Origin: Gigaspora margarita
Lineage: Eukaryota > Glomeromycota > Glomeromycetes > Diversisporales > Gigasporaceae
Direction of reading: 5' to 3'
NCBI GenBank assembly: GCA_009809945.1
Contig: WTPW01001111.1
Span: forward strand, 98,483-162,482
Length of the DNA: 64,000 nt
Under the pieces are notes generated by a model. The model saw nothing but the letters and a program-made list of their open reading frames with translations, was not told the origin of the DNA and did no database searches. Position 1 is the first letter of the stretch, and each line of letters begins with the position of its first letter. Shown piece by piece: positions 45,087 through 56,946 of this stretch. The translations under genes and the position numbers were made by a program.

Positions 45087-46866
45087 ATGTCGCAAATAAG
45101 CACTAAATTGCTTGAACATTTCTCCAATGATTTCGCTCAACTCCTTGAAACTGAATATGATTACAATGTTGTCGTTAAAGTTGGAAGCCAATATTTTAAG
45201 TTACATTCATTAATTTTATATCAACGTTCATCATTCTTTCGTAAAGAATTATCAGCCGCAAACAAAAAGAATAATATTATTGAAATTACTTTAACTAATA
45301 CTTCTGTTGAATCTTTTCAAATTTTAATTAAGTAAGTGATTTATTCATAATAACCTAATTATAGTTACTATTCACCGAAAGTGAAATTCTCCAGTATACT
45401 ATATGTTTTTTAAATTTGTTATTTAAAAGTTTTTGGCTCAAAATTTAAAGTTAGAATTAAGAGAAGGAATTAATGTTTAAATTGAATCTTAAGGTTCAAA
45501 ATATTTTTACATTTTATATTCCAAATACTATTCCTGATGAATTTCACTTTTAGTGAGTTAAAATCGTCTTTATAATTAATACTAATTAAAAGTCTTTTAA
45601 CATAGATATATTTACACTGGTAAAATCACATTTGAAGGGGTTGAACCATCTACTATATTTGATCTTTTGATTCTGTCCAACAAATTAGGTTTAGCAGAAT
45701 TAGTTGAATACATTCAGTCTTATCTTATTGATAACAAAGCATCTTGGCTTCGATTAAAATTTACCCAAGTTTATTCTANNAGTTTTCAAGANAANAATNT
45801 TAANGNNTTNCAAANTTTTTGCACTGACATCCTTGCGAAACATCCTAACCTAATATTTGATTCTGATGACTTTACTTCTATTCATGAAAATGCGTTAATA
45901 ACACTTTTAAAGCGAGATGATTTACAAACAGAAGAATCAGATATTTGGGATAGGGTTATTCAATGGGGAAAAGAACAAACACCAAATTTACCATCCGTTC
46001 TTGAACAATGGAATGATGAAAACTTTTTAGCCTTAAAAACTACACTTAAAAAATGCATTCCTTTAATTCGATTTTTTCAAATGCCTGGAAGAGATATTGC
46101 AATAAAAGTTAAACCGTATCGTCAAATTCTTGGATCAAATTTGTGGGATGATATTACATTAAAGATTATGGCACCTGATATTTCAATCTCTTCAACTATT
46201 TTACCTGCTCGTAAAAAAATATCTGTTCAACTTCCAGTCCGTGAAATTCCCGTCCGTGAAGTTCCTGTCCGTGAAGTTCCTGTCCGTGAAATTCCAGTCC
46301 GTGAAGTTCCTGTCCGTGAAGTTCACTTTGTTAATGCATCATCTATTATTAATGATGAGCATTTTGCAGAAATTTCATCTTGGATTGACCGTCGCCCGTC
46401 AAATTATGACATTACAGAAATACCCTACAAGTTTAATTTACTTCTTAGAGGAAGTAGAAATGGATTTAGTCGCGAAATATTTCATAGATTATGTGACAAC
46501 ATACCTGGTAGCGTGGCTATTATAAAAGTTAATGGTACAAATGAAATACTTGGTGGATATAATCCATTAGTCTGGACGTCTAATAATCCATTTAAATATT
46601 TTGCAACAACTGATAGTTTTATTTTTTCATTGAAAACACAAAATTTACCTAATTCCATCCTTAGTCGAGTTATTCATCCAGATAATGTAATTGGATGTTA
46701 TAGTGGTTATGGTCCAGTTTTTGGTGGTTATTTCTATATGGAAGATGATGATAAAGGATGGAATTATTATCATCATGATGAATATTATGAAAAACAACTT
46801 AGGTCTGAGGATACTAATAATCCTTTAATTGACGAATTTGAAGTATTTCAGATTTTGAAAAACTGA
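45087..46866 (+). CDS. A gene 4: BTB-BACK-TLDc protein with expanded PVREV repeat
   Basis: Exon 1 is 45087-45331, the intron 45332-45605 (GTAAGT...TAG), and exon 2 is 45606-46866 with TGA at the end; the product has 501 residues, about 25 more than its sisters. BTB (about residues 20-110), BACK-like region (to about 220) and TLDc (from about 325; NGFSREIFHRLC, EILGGYNPLVW) are all present. The extra length is in the linker, where the single PVREV of the other copies has become six tandem copies alternating PVREI and PVREV. Ambiguous bases at 45779-45815 leave several codons of the STSFQENN segment unknown. I chose the MSQISTK start because it is shared by all copies; the in-frame ATG at 45021 lies close to the TATA box and before the palindrome. 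AATAAA motifs near 47121 are likely 3' end signals. Its role in the cell is not evident. Confidence 0.85.
46232..46322 (+). repeat. In-frame 15-bp minisatellite coding PVREV
   Basis: Six tandem units of GTCCGTGAAGTTCCT or close variants (with GAAATTCC for the I form). The sister copies 1, 3 and 5 have one unit and B relic 2 has two, so the expansion happened inside this array. Confidence 0.9.
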
Positions 46867-48470
46867 ATTGAATTTTCACTGGTATTCAAAGATATTGGAC
46901 TTTCTGAATATATTTTTAGAGCTAAATCAAACGTGTATTTATAATTACAATTTTATTACTGCTATTAGAGTTTGAAGACGTTCTCATGAATCTTCTTAGA
47001 TGCTATTTTCTCGCAGAATATTTCAAAACTACAGTACTATATTATGAATATTATTGAAATTTGCTTAGATGTCGCTCTGACTAAGATCTGATAATAATTA
47101 TAGTGTCGCTTAATTATTACAATAAATAAAATAAAGACTTTATTAATACTTGAGCAGCTTTTTACAATTATAACAGTGTTGGAAATTATATGTTCAGGTG
47201 TACAAATAATTTTTTATCTAATTAATAATCTTTATTTGTATCATTGTTCTTTTAATGTGAACATAGTAAAAATAAAATAATTTTCACAAAATCATTATTT
47301 TTATACTTTATCACAAACGGTTTGTTAAATGTTATCGAAATTTTGCGTTTATTTAAGATTTTACCATATGTTATTGTAAAATTTTGTCATATGTAATAAT
47401 ATAATTCATCATCGAAAAGAATATTGCTATTAAAATTTTTCCAATATCTATTTACTTGAAATTTTTTTTGTAAAATAATAAATTAATAGTAATATTTTAA
47501 TGTTAATAACAAATGTTCATAACAAAAATTTGTTGAACAATACAGCAATAGCTCTATTTACACTAGTTGATATAAAATATTGATAAATTGGTGCCAAAAA
47601 CTTTTTTAACCGCAACAAATATTTCTGGTCATTTTTTACGATGTAAAATTTTTCTTTAACGTAATAAGCTACATGTTCCATTACTTATTTATCTATTGAT
47701 AACTAAACGAAATATTTCATTAAGTAAAATTTAACACCTGACACATTTAATGCACTTCAACCATTAATTAAGACGCTTGAAAACTCTCTAAAACTATTGT
47801 AAAATTTATAAGGTATATTTAAAAAAGACATATTTAAGAGATTTCTTTATGATTATTCTCAAGCAGTTCCTCAATAAGATTGCTAGTTATCGAGAAGCGC
47901 ACAATCATTTCGATTAATCGAAATTAAATTGAAATTAAATTGAAATGATGCCTATATCAATTTTGCCTAAAATTCGTTGCGCGAAATGTAGATTTTAAAT
48001 TTGGTCAATCAGAGTAACTCTATTGAAAAGAAGATTATTATGTCCAGTTTATTTGATCGAAATCATTAAACATGTTATATTCTTTTAGCCAATTGGGACA
48101 TTTTATTAGCCATAGAATATAATGTATTTTGGTTTTTTAATAAATTTTAGTCTGATCTATTATATTTGAGTGACTTAAATATTGTTATTAAAAGCTATGC
48201 GTTATATGACATAGCTTTATTCATATATGTAATATTTGACTTGCAATCTGAATAATACGTAGCATGTCTTGATTTTATTACATGTTATATGAAAATTTAT
48301 TTAAACATACAATCATATTTCCTTTTTAAAGGTTTTCTAATTTACTTATTATCATCATTATCGTTATCAAAAACCTAATTAACTGGATTAGCTCTGTCTG
48401 AAGTTAATACTTATTGTAATTCTAGTCACAACATACATATACATGCACTTATTTGAAAAAAAAAGATTTA
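46867..48470 (+). repeat. A-type 3' flank, unit 4
   Basis: No gene is seen. It matches 2240-3718 along its length. AATAAATAAAATAAAG at 47121-47136 is the likely polyadenylation region of A gene 4. Confidence 0.65.
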
Positions 48471-49869
48471 AGTGAATATAATTATAATGCTATTATTAAA
48501 GTTGGAAACCGAAATTTCAATTAGTTTTATATCAACGTTCATCATTTTTTCGTCAAGAATTATTAACAGAACCGCAACTAAAAAGTATAATCATATTGAA
48601 ATTACTTTAACTAATATTCCGTTGATGTTTTAAAATTTTAATTAAACAATTTATAGTTAGAATTTATCGGAGGTGAAATTCACTAGCATGTCTTTTTTTT
48701 TTGAATTTATTCTAGAAGGCTTTATCTTAAAATTTTAAAGTTAGAATTAAAAGTTAGAATTAATACTTGGGTTAAACATAAAATTGTACTTCAAATAAAC
48801 AATTATAGGAATTTAGTAAATTTGATGAATTTCACCTCTGGTGAACTAAACTCGACATATTTAAATATTAATTAAAGGTCTTTTAACATAGATATATTGG
48901 TACAATATTATTAGAATGTATTGAAGAATCTATTATATTTGATCTTTTAGTTTTATCCAAAAAATTAGGTCTAGCAGAGTTAGTTGAATGCAATCAGTCT
49001 TATCTTATTGATAATAAAGCATCTTGGGTTCGACTAAAATTTGTCCAAGTTTATTCTACCAGTTTTCAAGAAAATAATTTTAAAACCTGACAAATTTTTT
49101 GCATTGACATCCTTGCAAAAAAAATCCTAACCTAATTTTGATTCTGATGACTTTACTTGCTATTCAAAAAAATGCGTTGATAACACTTTTAAAACGAGAT
49201 GATTTACAAATAGAAGAATCAGAAATTTTGGATTATGTTATTTAATGGGAAAAGAACAAACACCAAATTTACTATCCGATCTTGAATAATGGAATGATGA
49301 AAACTTTTTAGCCTTAAAAATTACACTTGAAAAATGTATTCCTTTAATTCGTTTTTTTCAAATTCCTGGAAAAGATATTGCAGTAAAAGTTGAACCATAT
49401 CGTCAAATTCTTGGAATAAATTTATGGGATGATATTACATTAAAGATTATGGCACCGGATATATAATATCTTCAACTATTTTACCTGATTTACTCGCGAA
49501 ATATTTCATAGATTATGTGACAACATACCTGGACTGTAGCTATTATAAAGGTTAATGGCACAAATGAAATACTTGGTGGATATAATCCATTAGTATGGAA
49601 TAAACAAAGGAAATATTTTTCAACAACCGATAGTTTTGAAATCACAAAATTTACCTAATTCCATTCTTAATCGAATTATTCATGCTGATAGTGTAATTGA
49701 GTGTTATAGTGATTATGGTCCAGCTTTCGGTGGTACTTTCTATATGCCGAATGATAATAAAAGATGGTTATTTTATAAAATAATGCATATTATGAAAAAT
49801 GACTTAGATCTGAGGATACTAATAATCTTTTAATTGACGAATTTGAACTATTTCAGGTTTAAAGACTGA
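48471..49869 (+). pseudogene. B relic 4: decayed BTB-BACK-TLDc paralogue
   Basis: An exon 1 remnant (about 48471-48650) starts within BTB like B relic 1; the intron keeps the GAGGTGAAATTCA and TGAATTTCACCTC arms; exon 2 runs 48892 to TGA 49867-49869. Stops (for example TGA after NFKT near 49089) and frameshifts are frequent. The linker and the start of TLDc are deleted at 49483-49492 exactly as in B relic 1 (TTTTACCTGATTTACTC). The open 65 codons at 49636-49833 are the TLDc tail. Confidence 0.85.
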
Positions 49870-51755
49870 ATTGAATTTTCACTGGTATTCAAAGATATTT
49901 GGAACTTTTCTGAATATATTTTTAAAGTTAAATTAATCGTGTATTTATAATGAAATTTTATTAGTATCATAAGACGTTCTCAAGAATCTTCTTTTAATGC
50001 TACTTTCTCTCAGAATATTGCAAAACTAACTACACTATATTATGAATATATTGAAATTTACTTAGATATCATTTTTGCTAAGATTAGGTAATAATTATAG
50101 TGCCGCTTAATTATTAAATAAAAACCTTATCAATGCTTGAGCATTTTATCAATCATATTTTTGAGCTAAATCAAGCGTGTATTAATGATGAAAATTTCAT
50201 TAGTGCTATTAAGGTTTGAGACGTCTTAAGAATCTTCTTGGATTCTATTTTCTCTTAGTATATTTCAAAACTACTGTACTATTTATGAATATTATGAAAA
50301 TTGATTTGATGTCACTTTTACTAAGTTCTGATAATAATTGTAATGACACTTAATTGTTGATAAAGACTTTATACAATACTTAAGCAGCTTTATCAATCAT
50401 AATAGTGTTGGGAATTATATATTCGGGAGCACATTTGTGAGCACAAATAATTTTTTATCCAATTAATAAACATTATTTGTATTATTGATCTTTCAATTTG
50501 AACATAGTGCAAAATAAAAATATGTTCACAAAATTATTATTTTTACACTTAATCATAAGCGGTTTATTAAGAGTTATCGAATTATTGTAAATGAAAAATA
50601 ATAAAAATATAAATAGTCAAACTCCATTGCTTATTTACGATTTTACAAATTCTCATATATTTGAGTTTTAAAATTAAAACCAGAGAATATTATATAATTT
50701 TTCCAATTTATAATTCGATATAGTAAAAACGTTATTTAAAAAATCTTGATTATTTTCGAATACGCAGCTTATTTGTTAATTTTGAAACCCCTCATTATTA
50801 TAATATTTTGTCAAAGGTAACAATATAATGCATCATCAAAAAGAATACTACTATTATAATTTTCCAATATCTATTTACTTGAAAATTTGGTTGTAAAATA
50901 GTAGTAATAAGTTAATGTTAATGATTAATGTCCATAACAATAAAGTATAAAGCTGGTTGAATAGTACAGAAGTTTAAAGTAGATTGCACAGTTATGACAA
51001 ATTTAATAATACCTAATAGCTTTTTTTTAAGTAATTTTATCAACTTATAAATGATAAGACATAAGTTTTTATGCATTCTTTTTCATAAATAAACAAATTA
51101 GTCATGCAAAGTTTATTTTATTATTTATATTATTCTTATTTTTTCTAATACACTTTATATGTCATTATTTGAAGAATTTAACCTTACTGATATTTGAGTA
51201 TTTATGGCTGAAAAATTGTTAACTTCAAATTTTATCTATATATAGTATAAAATTAGAATTAATACAATATGTTTTTAATAAAAATAAAAATAAAAATTTG
51301 GAAAACTTTCTAAAAAGATATTACAGTAAGCCCATGGACGTTATTCGAGATATGCACATTTAAAAAAAAACTAATAATTAATTGGTAAACGAATTTAACA
51401 ATAAAATCATGGTAAAATATTCGGTTAAATTAATTCTTAGTCTCTTTGAACTTTGCGATATTTCAAGAAATACAATAAGGATTTTTGTGTTGAAAACTTA
51501 TACTTAATTGCCGAAAGCTAATATCCATGCGAATTATTTTCGATCTATGTTTTTTATTTTTTTGATTTGTTATTTTCGAAGTCTATGCAATATGGAAAGA
51601 TCCAGATTAAATTTTCTTTAGTTGTAATATTTCTACGAACTAGAAATAAATTATATTTCGATGAAACTATTTGAAATCTAATAATATTTGACATTGCTCA
51701 ATTATTTTGATTAATTAAAAAAATTAAAGCGATCCTTGTAACAAATTTTGAAATT
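49870..51755 (+). repeat. Two consecutive 3' flanks in unit 4
   Basis: No gene is seen. After the B-type flank begins, a second, more diverged copy of 3' flank sequence starts near 50155 (TTTTTGAGCTAAATCAAGCG, as after A genes) and continues to the GGCACG-rich element. This suggests that a further gene copy once stood here and was lost by deletion. The AT-rich DNA holds no open frame of note. Confidence 0.55.
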
Positions 51756-51758
51756 CAT

Positions 51759-52490
51759 CCCTATAAGAAAAGTGGTTCGGGGTATGGTACGGGAAAACAG
51801 TGTATATGCACGGGATAGTACGGACCGTGTGACACGTATAGGCACGTTTTACGGAATGGCACGATTAAAAATGACACGGATACTACGGTAATGGGGTGGC
51901 ACGTTATATTACGTCACACGGAATGGCACGCAGTCGGTGGCACGCATATACACGTTGTACGTGATGGCACGTCGAATTACACGAAATGGCACGTGTTAAA
52001 AATGACGCGTGCTGGCTCGTCTCACAGAGTACTATAAGAGCGAAGGATCACAAACGATTTTTTTTTAAAAAAGTTGCAATATCTCAAAAACTCCAAGTAA
52101 GCCTGCTCTGGTATCTTAAGGAAAAAGATTCCTTGCAAGATTTTACACATTTGCGGTTGTTTTAGCTTCCAGATGTACATACTTCAACTATTATCCGGTC
52201 CTCTTCTAATAAAATGTCTTTGTAAAGTGGACCATAAATTTACATTTACTTACCCGTTCCATTCACGTGCCATAGCACGTGTCAATTGGCCTAGTAAACT
52301 GCTACAAAAGGCACGGACGATTTACGTGATTTCACGTTAAATTGGCACGTGTGTACCGATCAACACGGTCCGCCGATTCCCGTGCCTACTCGAACCATGC
52401 ACGTGCAAACCCGACCCATAACACGTGCCACTCGACCACGTGCCTATACACTGTTTTTCCGTACGATCCCGGACCACTTTTCTTATAGGG
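51759..52490. mobile_element. 732-bp inverted-repeat element rich in GGCACG words
   Basis: Ends CCCTATAAGAAAAGTGGTTC (left) and CCCTATAAGAAAAGTGGTCC (complement of right), with AAACAGTGTATA also in both; CAT flanks it on both sides (51756-51758 and 52491-52493). The empty site in sister copies reads GAGTCATTGTGTGAAATGC. Inside, GGCACG or CGTGCC occurs well over a dozen times, mostly as GGCACG in the left half and in both directions in the right half. It is much richer in G+C than its surroundings. No transposase is present. Confidence 0.75.
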
Positions 52491-52744
52491 CATTGTATGT
52501 GAAATGCAAATTTTAAATTTCGGCTTTCATTAATGTTTTCGACTTTCAGTAGCGCTTCCAACATCTTGCAGTACATTTTACCTTCGATTTTGGCATGATG
52601 AATCCATTGAATGCTTATTTTATGGATTTAATGAAAGAGTTTCTGCATTTTCAATATGCACCATTATTGAAGTTTAACCATACAATTTTGAATTCATAAA
52701 TAAATCACCCCAGGTCGTGAATAAAAATTGACACTACATAGGAT

Positions 52745-53539
52745 TAGTGATGGGCAACGCGCGGGATCCGCGCGTGATCCCGCGCGGGATTTTTAATATA
52801 AGATTGTCTGGCCTGCGTTAGCATATCATCTGGCCCGCATTAACAAATTATCCGGCCTGCTTTAACATAAGTGGGCCAATTCCTAATTAGTATTTGATGT
52901 AAATAAAAATATTATGCACGCATTAACTTTTGATTTGTTTCTCGTTCCACATATATACGTACGTACTGTACGTACAGAGATAATGCACAAACTGTATATT
53001 GAAATATAATTTTAAAATTGTCATTATTAATAAAGTGGGAATCTATTATTGATTATTATTGAGTATAAAAGTGACTATTTGATCAGAAATTATAAGCCCG
53101 ATTATTTTCTTATGAGTCGTTTATAATTTTGTGTGTATATAACCTTATTACTTATAAATTTACAGTAGCACACTTATATCTCGTTATGCACCTGATTACT
53201 TATAAATTTTTATACGCTATTTGTTGGCATTTTAATTTATAAATATAATAATATTTTAAAAATAAATTGACAAAATTAAGACAAATCTGAATTGATAAGA
53301 TTAAAATGTTTTAAAAGTAGGCAAAATCTATACAAGCATTATATTCGTAATAAAATGCAGTAAGGTTTATAAGAAATGATTATGATTTCAACGAGAAATT
53401 ACATTCCTGGTGATGATTTTTATATATATATTGTATTAATCGTGAAAAATTCGGAAACTCTACTCGATTCCGCGAATCCCGCGCGGGATCCCGCATCCCG
53501 CGCGGGATTATTAAAAAAATCGGGATTTGCCCATCACTA
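52745..53539. mobile_element. Non-autonomous hAT element with 8-bp target duplication
   Basis: 795 bp with ends TAGTGATGGGCAA on both sides (complement on the right), flanked by perfect CATAGGAT duplications (52737-52744 and 53540-53547). TAGTGATGGGCA-type ends and an 8-bp duplication are hallmarks of hAT. GCGCGGGATCCCGCGCGGGAT-like palindromic words lie just inside each end. No transposase frame is present; a 93-codon minus frame across the right end is not coding. Confidence 0.9.
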
Positions 53540-53699
53540 CATAGGATCGACTTTTCATTCACGTAATTTTCCGAATCAATAGTTATTGAACAAAAAAAAA
53601 TTAATTTATGTTTGTTTTTATAGCAAACTTGCACAGGAAAATTTTTTTGCAATGACCACAAAAGCGATTTAATAGTCTAAATTTTGAAATAACAAAGTG

Positions 53700-54354
53700 A
53701 ACGTTGAGAAGGTGTAAACCGATCGTGGATGGGTTAAACTATACACCTAACTAATAAAACCAACTAAAATACTATCTAATAGACACTCAAGACTCCTAAA
53801 CCTTGAACTGGCAGGCAGAAAGAGGTGTGGAAGATTTGGTCCGGGTCTCAAGGTTCGTTGGGTCTTGAAGACTTTGCTTTCTTCTTATTGTTGCGGTTGT
53901 TTCACAATGTCACGGGAGTTAGCTCCGGTTGGGCTCGATTCAATTCCGACGGCAGCTGGAGGCGGTCGGAAAATGGAAAATCAATTTAGCGTTAGAACGG
54001 CAGAGTCACTATAGTAGCTTTATAATAAAATTTGGGGATAAGTTAATATGTAAAATTTATAGGTAAATCAAATCTGGCAGTCCTTTCTAAGTAAAGTTGT
54101 TTTTTTTTATTAAGTTAACCTTTTTAGTTTTAATAAAAGTTTGTAAAGCTTGTTTTTCTGATTCTAATAGTAGTAAAATCAATAAAATTAGTTAAGTAGT
54201 TCTTGAGATATCTTAATTTTTCTTTTAGCAATTATATAAAATTTCTTTACAATTATATACGTTGAAAGGAATTCCAGATTCGGGTCATATATAAATTTTA
54301 TATTAAATTTGCCCCAAATTTTATTATAAAAATACTGCCGTTCTTATGCGAATT
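53700..54354. other. Unassigned DNA with an inverted copy inside the next element
   Basis: No gene is seen. The segment at about 53790-53875 (with CTTGAACTGGCAGGCAGAAA) is found again in opposite direction at about 56113-56190 inside the hAT element. Upstream of it, GTGTAAACCGATCGTGGATGG begins sequence not shared with the array units, so another mobile element probably starts near 53700. Confidence 0.4.
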
Positions 54355-54429
54355 AGTTAATAGTCACGGATCGATCATTGATTGTCGAGGTGTGGTTACG
54401 GGATCGATTATTGATTGTCGAGGTGTGGT
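54355..54429. repeat. Minisatellite, left part
   Basis: Two to three copies of a unit of about 36 bp like GTGGTTACGGGATCGATTAT plus TGATTGTCGAG. The array continues at 56947 after the hAT element, whose target duplication GGTGTGGT is part of the repeat. Confidence 0.75.
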
Positions 54430-56946
54430 TAGTGATGTAACCCGGGTTGGGGTCACCCGGGTCACCCGCGGGCAGAGACCCGTAAAAATTTGTATATAAA
54501 TTAATACAAATTAATGCAAATTTAGATTGATTATGCAAATTAAAACAAATTTCTAAGGGTAAAATTCACGTGTATATTCTATAAATTTGATTGGCTAATA
54601 ATGTCAGATAGTGTGCTGAATTAAGTTTCCGAAAGAGAAAATGAATGAACATAAAAGATGAGCAAGGTTAGAACAGAATTTTTGAGTAAATTTTTGATGT
54701 TTTCCGAAACAAATTGCAAATTAATATAAAGTTAATATCTTATTACAAATTAATACAAATTTTTGCAATAATGCAAATAAAGATTTTGTATAATACAAAA
54801 AATTTTTACGGGTCTCTGCCTGACGTGTACCCAGAGACCCGTAAAAATTTGTATATAAATTAATACAAATTAATGCAAATTTAGATTGATTACGCAAATT
54901 AAAACAAATTTCTAAAGGTAAAATTCACGTGTATTCTATAAATTTGATTGGCTAATAATGTCGGATAGTGTGCTGAATTAAGTTTCCGAAAGAGAAAATG
55001 AATGAACATAAAGACGAGCAAGGTTAGAACAAAATTTTTGAGCAAATTTTTGATGTATTCCGAAACAAATCGCAATTTAATATAAAGTTAACATCTTATT
55101 ACAAATTAATACAAATTTTTGCAATAACGCAAATAAAGATTTTGTATAACACAAAAAATTTTTACGGGTCTCTGCCCGCGGGTGGACGGGTGACCCGGGT
55201 TGAATTGTAGCAACCCGGGTGGAACGGGTGGGTCAATCCGACGGGTCAACCCGCGGGTTGACCCGTCGGATTCGAGGTATCAGAGCAGCATTAATTCTGA
55301 TTCGTCAATCACCGAATGTATCGTCATATATACCCCGCATATATCATCCGTCTTTAAACGAATTGTCTGCTATAAAAACGAATTGTCAAACGAGATATTC
55401 GAAGCTTTCACTTTATATACAGTAAAAATAATCCGGAGACAGACAAATAATCCAGAAGTTAGTGACAAGGTGAGTAAGTTGTAATTAGCAAGGTAAATGT
55501 ATCTTTGCTAATATACTATTGTGTTTTTTTTTAAAAAAAAAAATAACGTTTCATACGGCTAGTTTTTTTTTTACTATTTTTTATTGAATATAGGTTATTC
55601 GACAAGTTTTTTAAAAACTACAATAGTTAGATATTATATAAATATATGATGCTTTGTACTATATAATTCAAAAACGATTTGGTTAATAAAGGTATCTACG
55701 TATATTTCAAAGGCTTAAAATATAGCTTCTGATTAATTAATTTTGATTTTTAGGTGGGAACTTTTTTTTAAAAAAAAAACGCTATATTAAGGGAAAAGGC
55801 ATTCCATTTAAGATTGATGTTTTGATTCAACTCTTTGATCGACTGACAAATCAGCTTTAAATTAAATAACAACCCCTAAAAAAAAATTATCTTAATATCG
55901 ATATAATTTAAAGCCCAATATGTCATCGATTAGAAGGGCTATATCAGATCAATAATCTTAAAAAACGGAGGTGCCCTTTCCCCATAATTTCAATTTATTA
56001 AATATTATGTAAAGAAAAAATAAAAAAATTATCGAATAATCCAAACTTCGCCTACCTTAATCAAGAGAAGAAATCGATAATTAGAACTAAAACTACAAAA
56101 AACTATCACAAAGCAAGACTCGGACCAAATCTTCCACACCTCTTTCTGCCTGCCAGTTCAAGGTTTAGAAGTCTTGAACGATTATTAGAAAGTAGTTTAG
56201 TTAAATACTAGGGTAGCTACCGGTAGTAGTTTTAATAAACAACCTCAGTAATTTCAACTTTCACAGCGTCTAAACGTGGGAATAAAGAATGAAAAGCCCA
56301 TCGCTATAGTTGCTCGAAATTTGTGTATTATGCTGGAAGTATTGACGTCTTAGATTAGATCTCGAATGTTTGAATTTTTAGAATTTTTATTTAAAAAACT
56401 TACTCTCACCTCAGAAATTTACTCTCGCATTAGCATTTGAGTTAAATAATTTCATTTTAAATGTAATAACTTATAGTGGTTAATTCGGGTCCCGGAACGA
56501 CGACACGTACCACGTCGGTCACGTGTTCACAACGTACTATGGCAATCACGTGATGACCATCGAACCTTTTATTTATGTATACTTTTTGAGAACGTCACCA
56601 TTAAAATTAATCTCCAGAACTTCGCTTATACTGTTATAAATGTCAAAAACGGTTAATAAAAAAGAAGATTGAGATGTACCGTAGTAGATCGATTATGTAT
56701 AAAGTGCTATTGTTTTATTAATTATATATATAGGGTCATGTCTTTAATAAAGGCCGTAATAAAACAAAATAAGGATTTGTTAACGCATATTGAATTTTTT
56801 AATCGGGTTCATTATTAATAAATATCTGACCCGGGTCAAACGGATAACCCGTGCACCCGGGTGGACCCGTTGATCAACCCGGGTGACCCGCGGGTTCACC
56901 CGTCGGGTGACGCGGGTTGCATTTTTTTGAACGGGTTATATCACTA
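54430..56946. mobile_element. Large non-autonomous hAT-like element inside the minisatellite
   Basis: 2517 bp with ends TAGTGATGTAACCCGGGTT and the complement TAGTGATATAACCCGTTC, flanked by perfect GGTGTGGT duplications (54422-54429 and 56947-56954). Clusters of ACCCGGGT and ACCCGCGGGT palindromic words lie inside both ends. It contains two tandem copies of a smaller inverted-repeat element (54472-55180). No transposase frame is evident; a 94-codon frame at 55200-55484 (MNCSNPGGTGG) covers the GGGT words and has no known match that I recognise. Confidence 0.85.
54472..55180. mobile_element. Two tandem copies of a MITE with CAGAGACCCGTAAAAATTT ends
   Basis: Each copy of about 345 bp (54473-54820 and 54831-55179) begins CAGAGACCCGTAAAAATTTG and ends with its complement, CAAAAAATTTTTACGGGTCTCTG. 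They differ at few positions, so the duplication or second insertion is recent. They are separated by about 10 bp (CCTGACGTGTAC). Confidence 0.8.

Noticed and set aside
52337-52576. Minus-strand frame with RHGNRRTVLIGT
   Set aside because: Created by the GGCACG words of the inverted-repeat element; no support from codon use or conservation.
53380-53661. Minus-strand 93-codon frame
   Set aside because: Spans the right end of the hAT element and the flank; no sister copy has it.
55200-55484. 94-codon frame with GGTGGSIRRVNP start
   Set aside because: Begins in the palindromic GGGT words of the hAT-like element and has no recognisable domain; not enough support.
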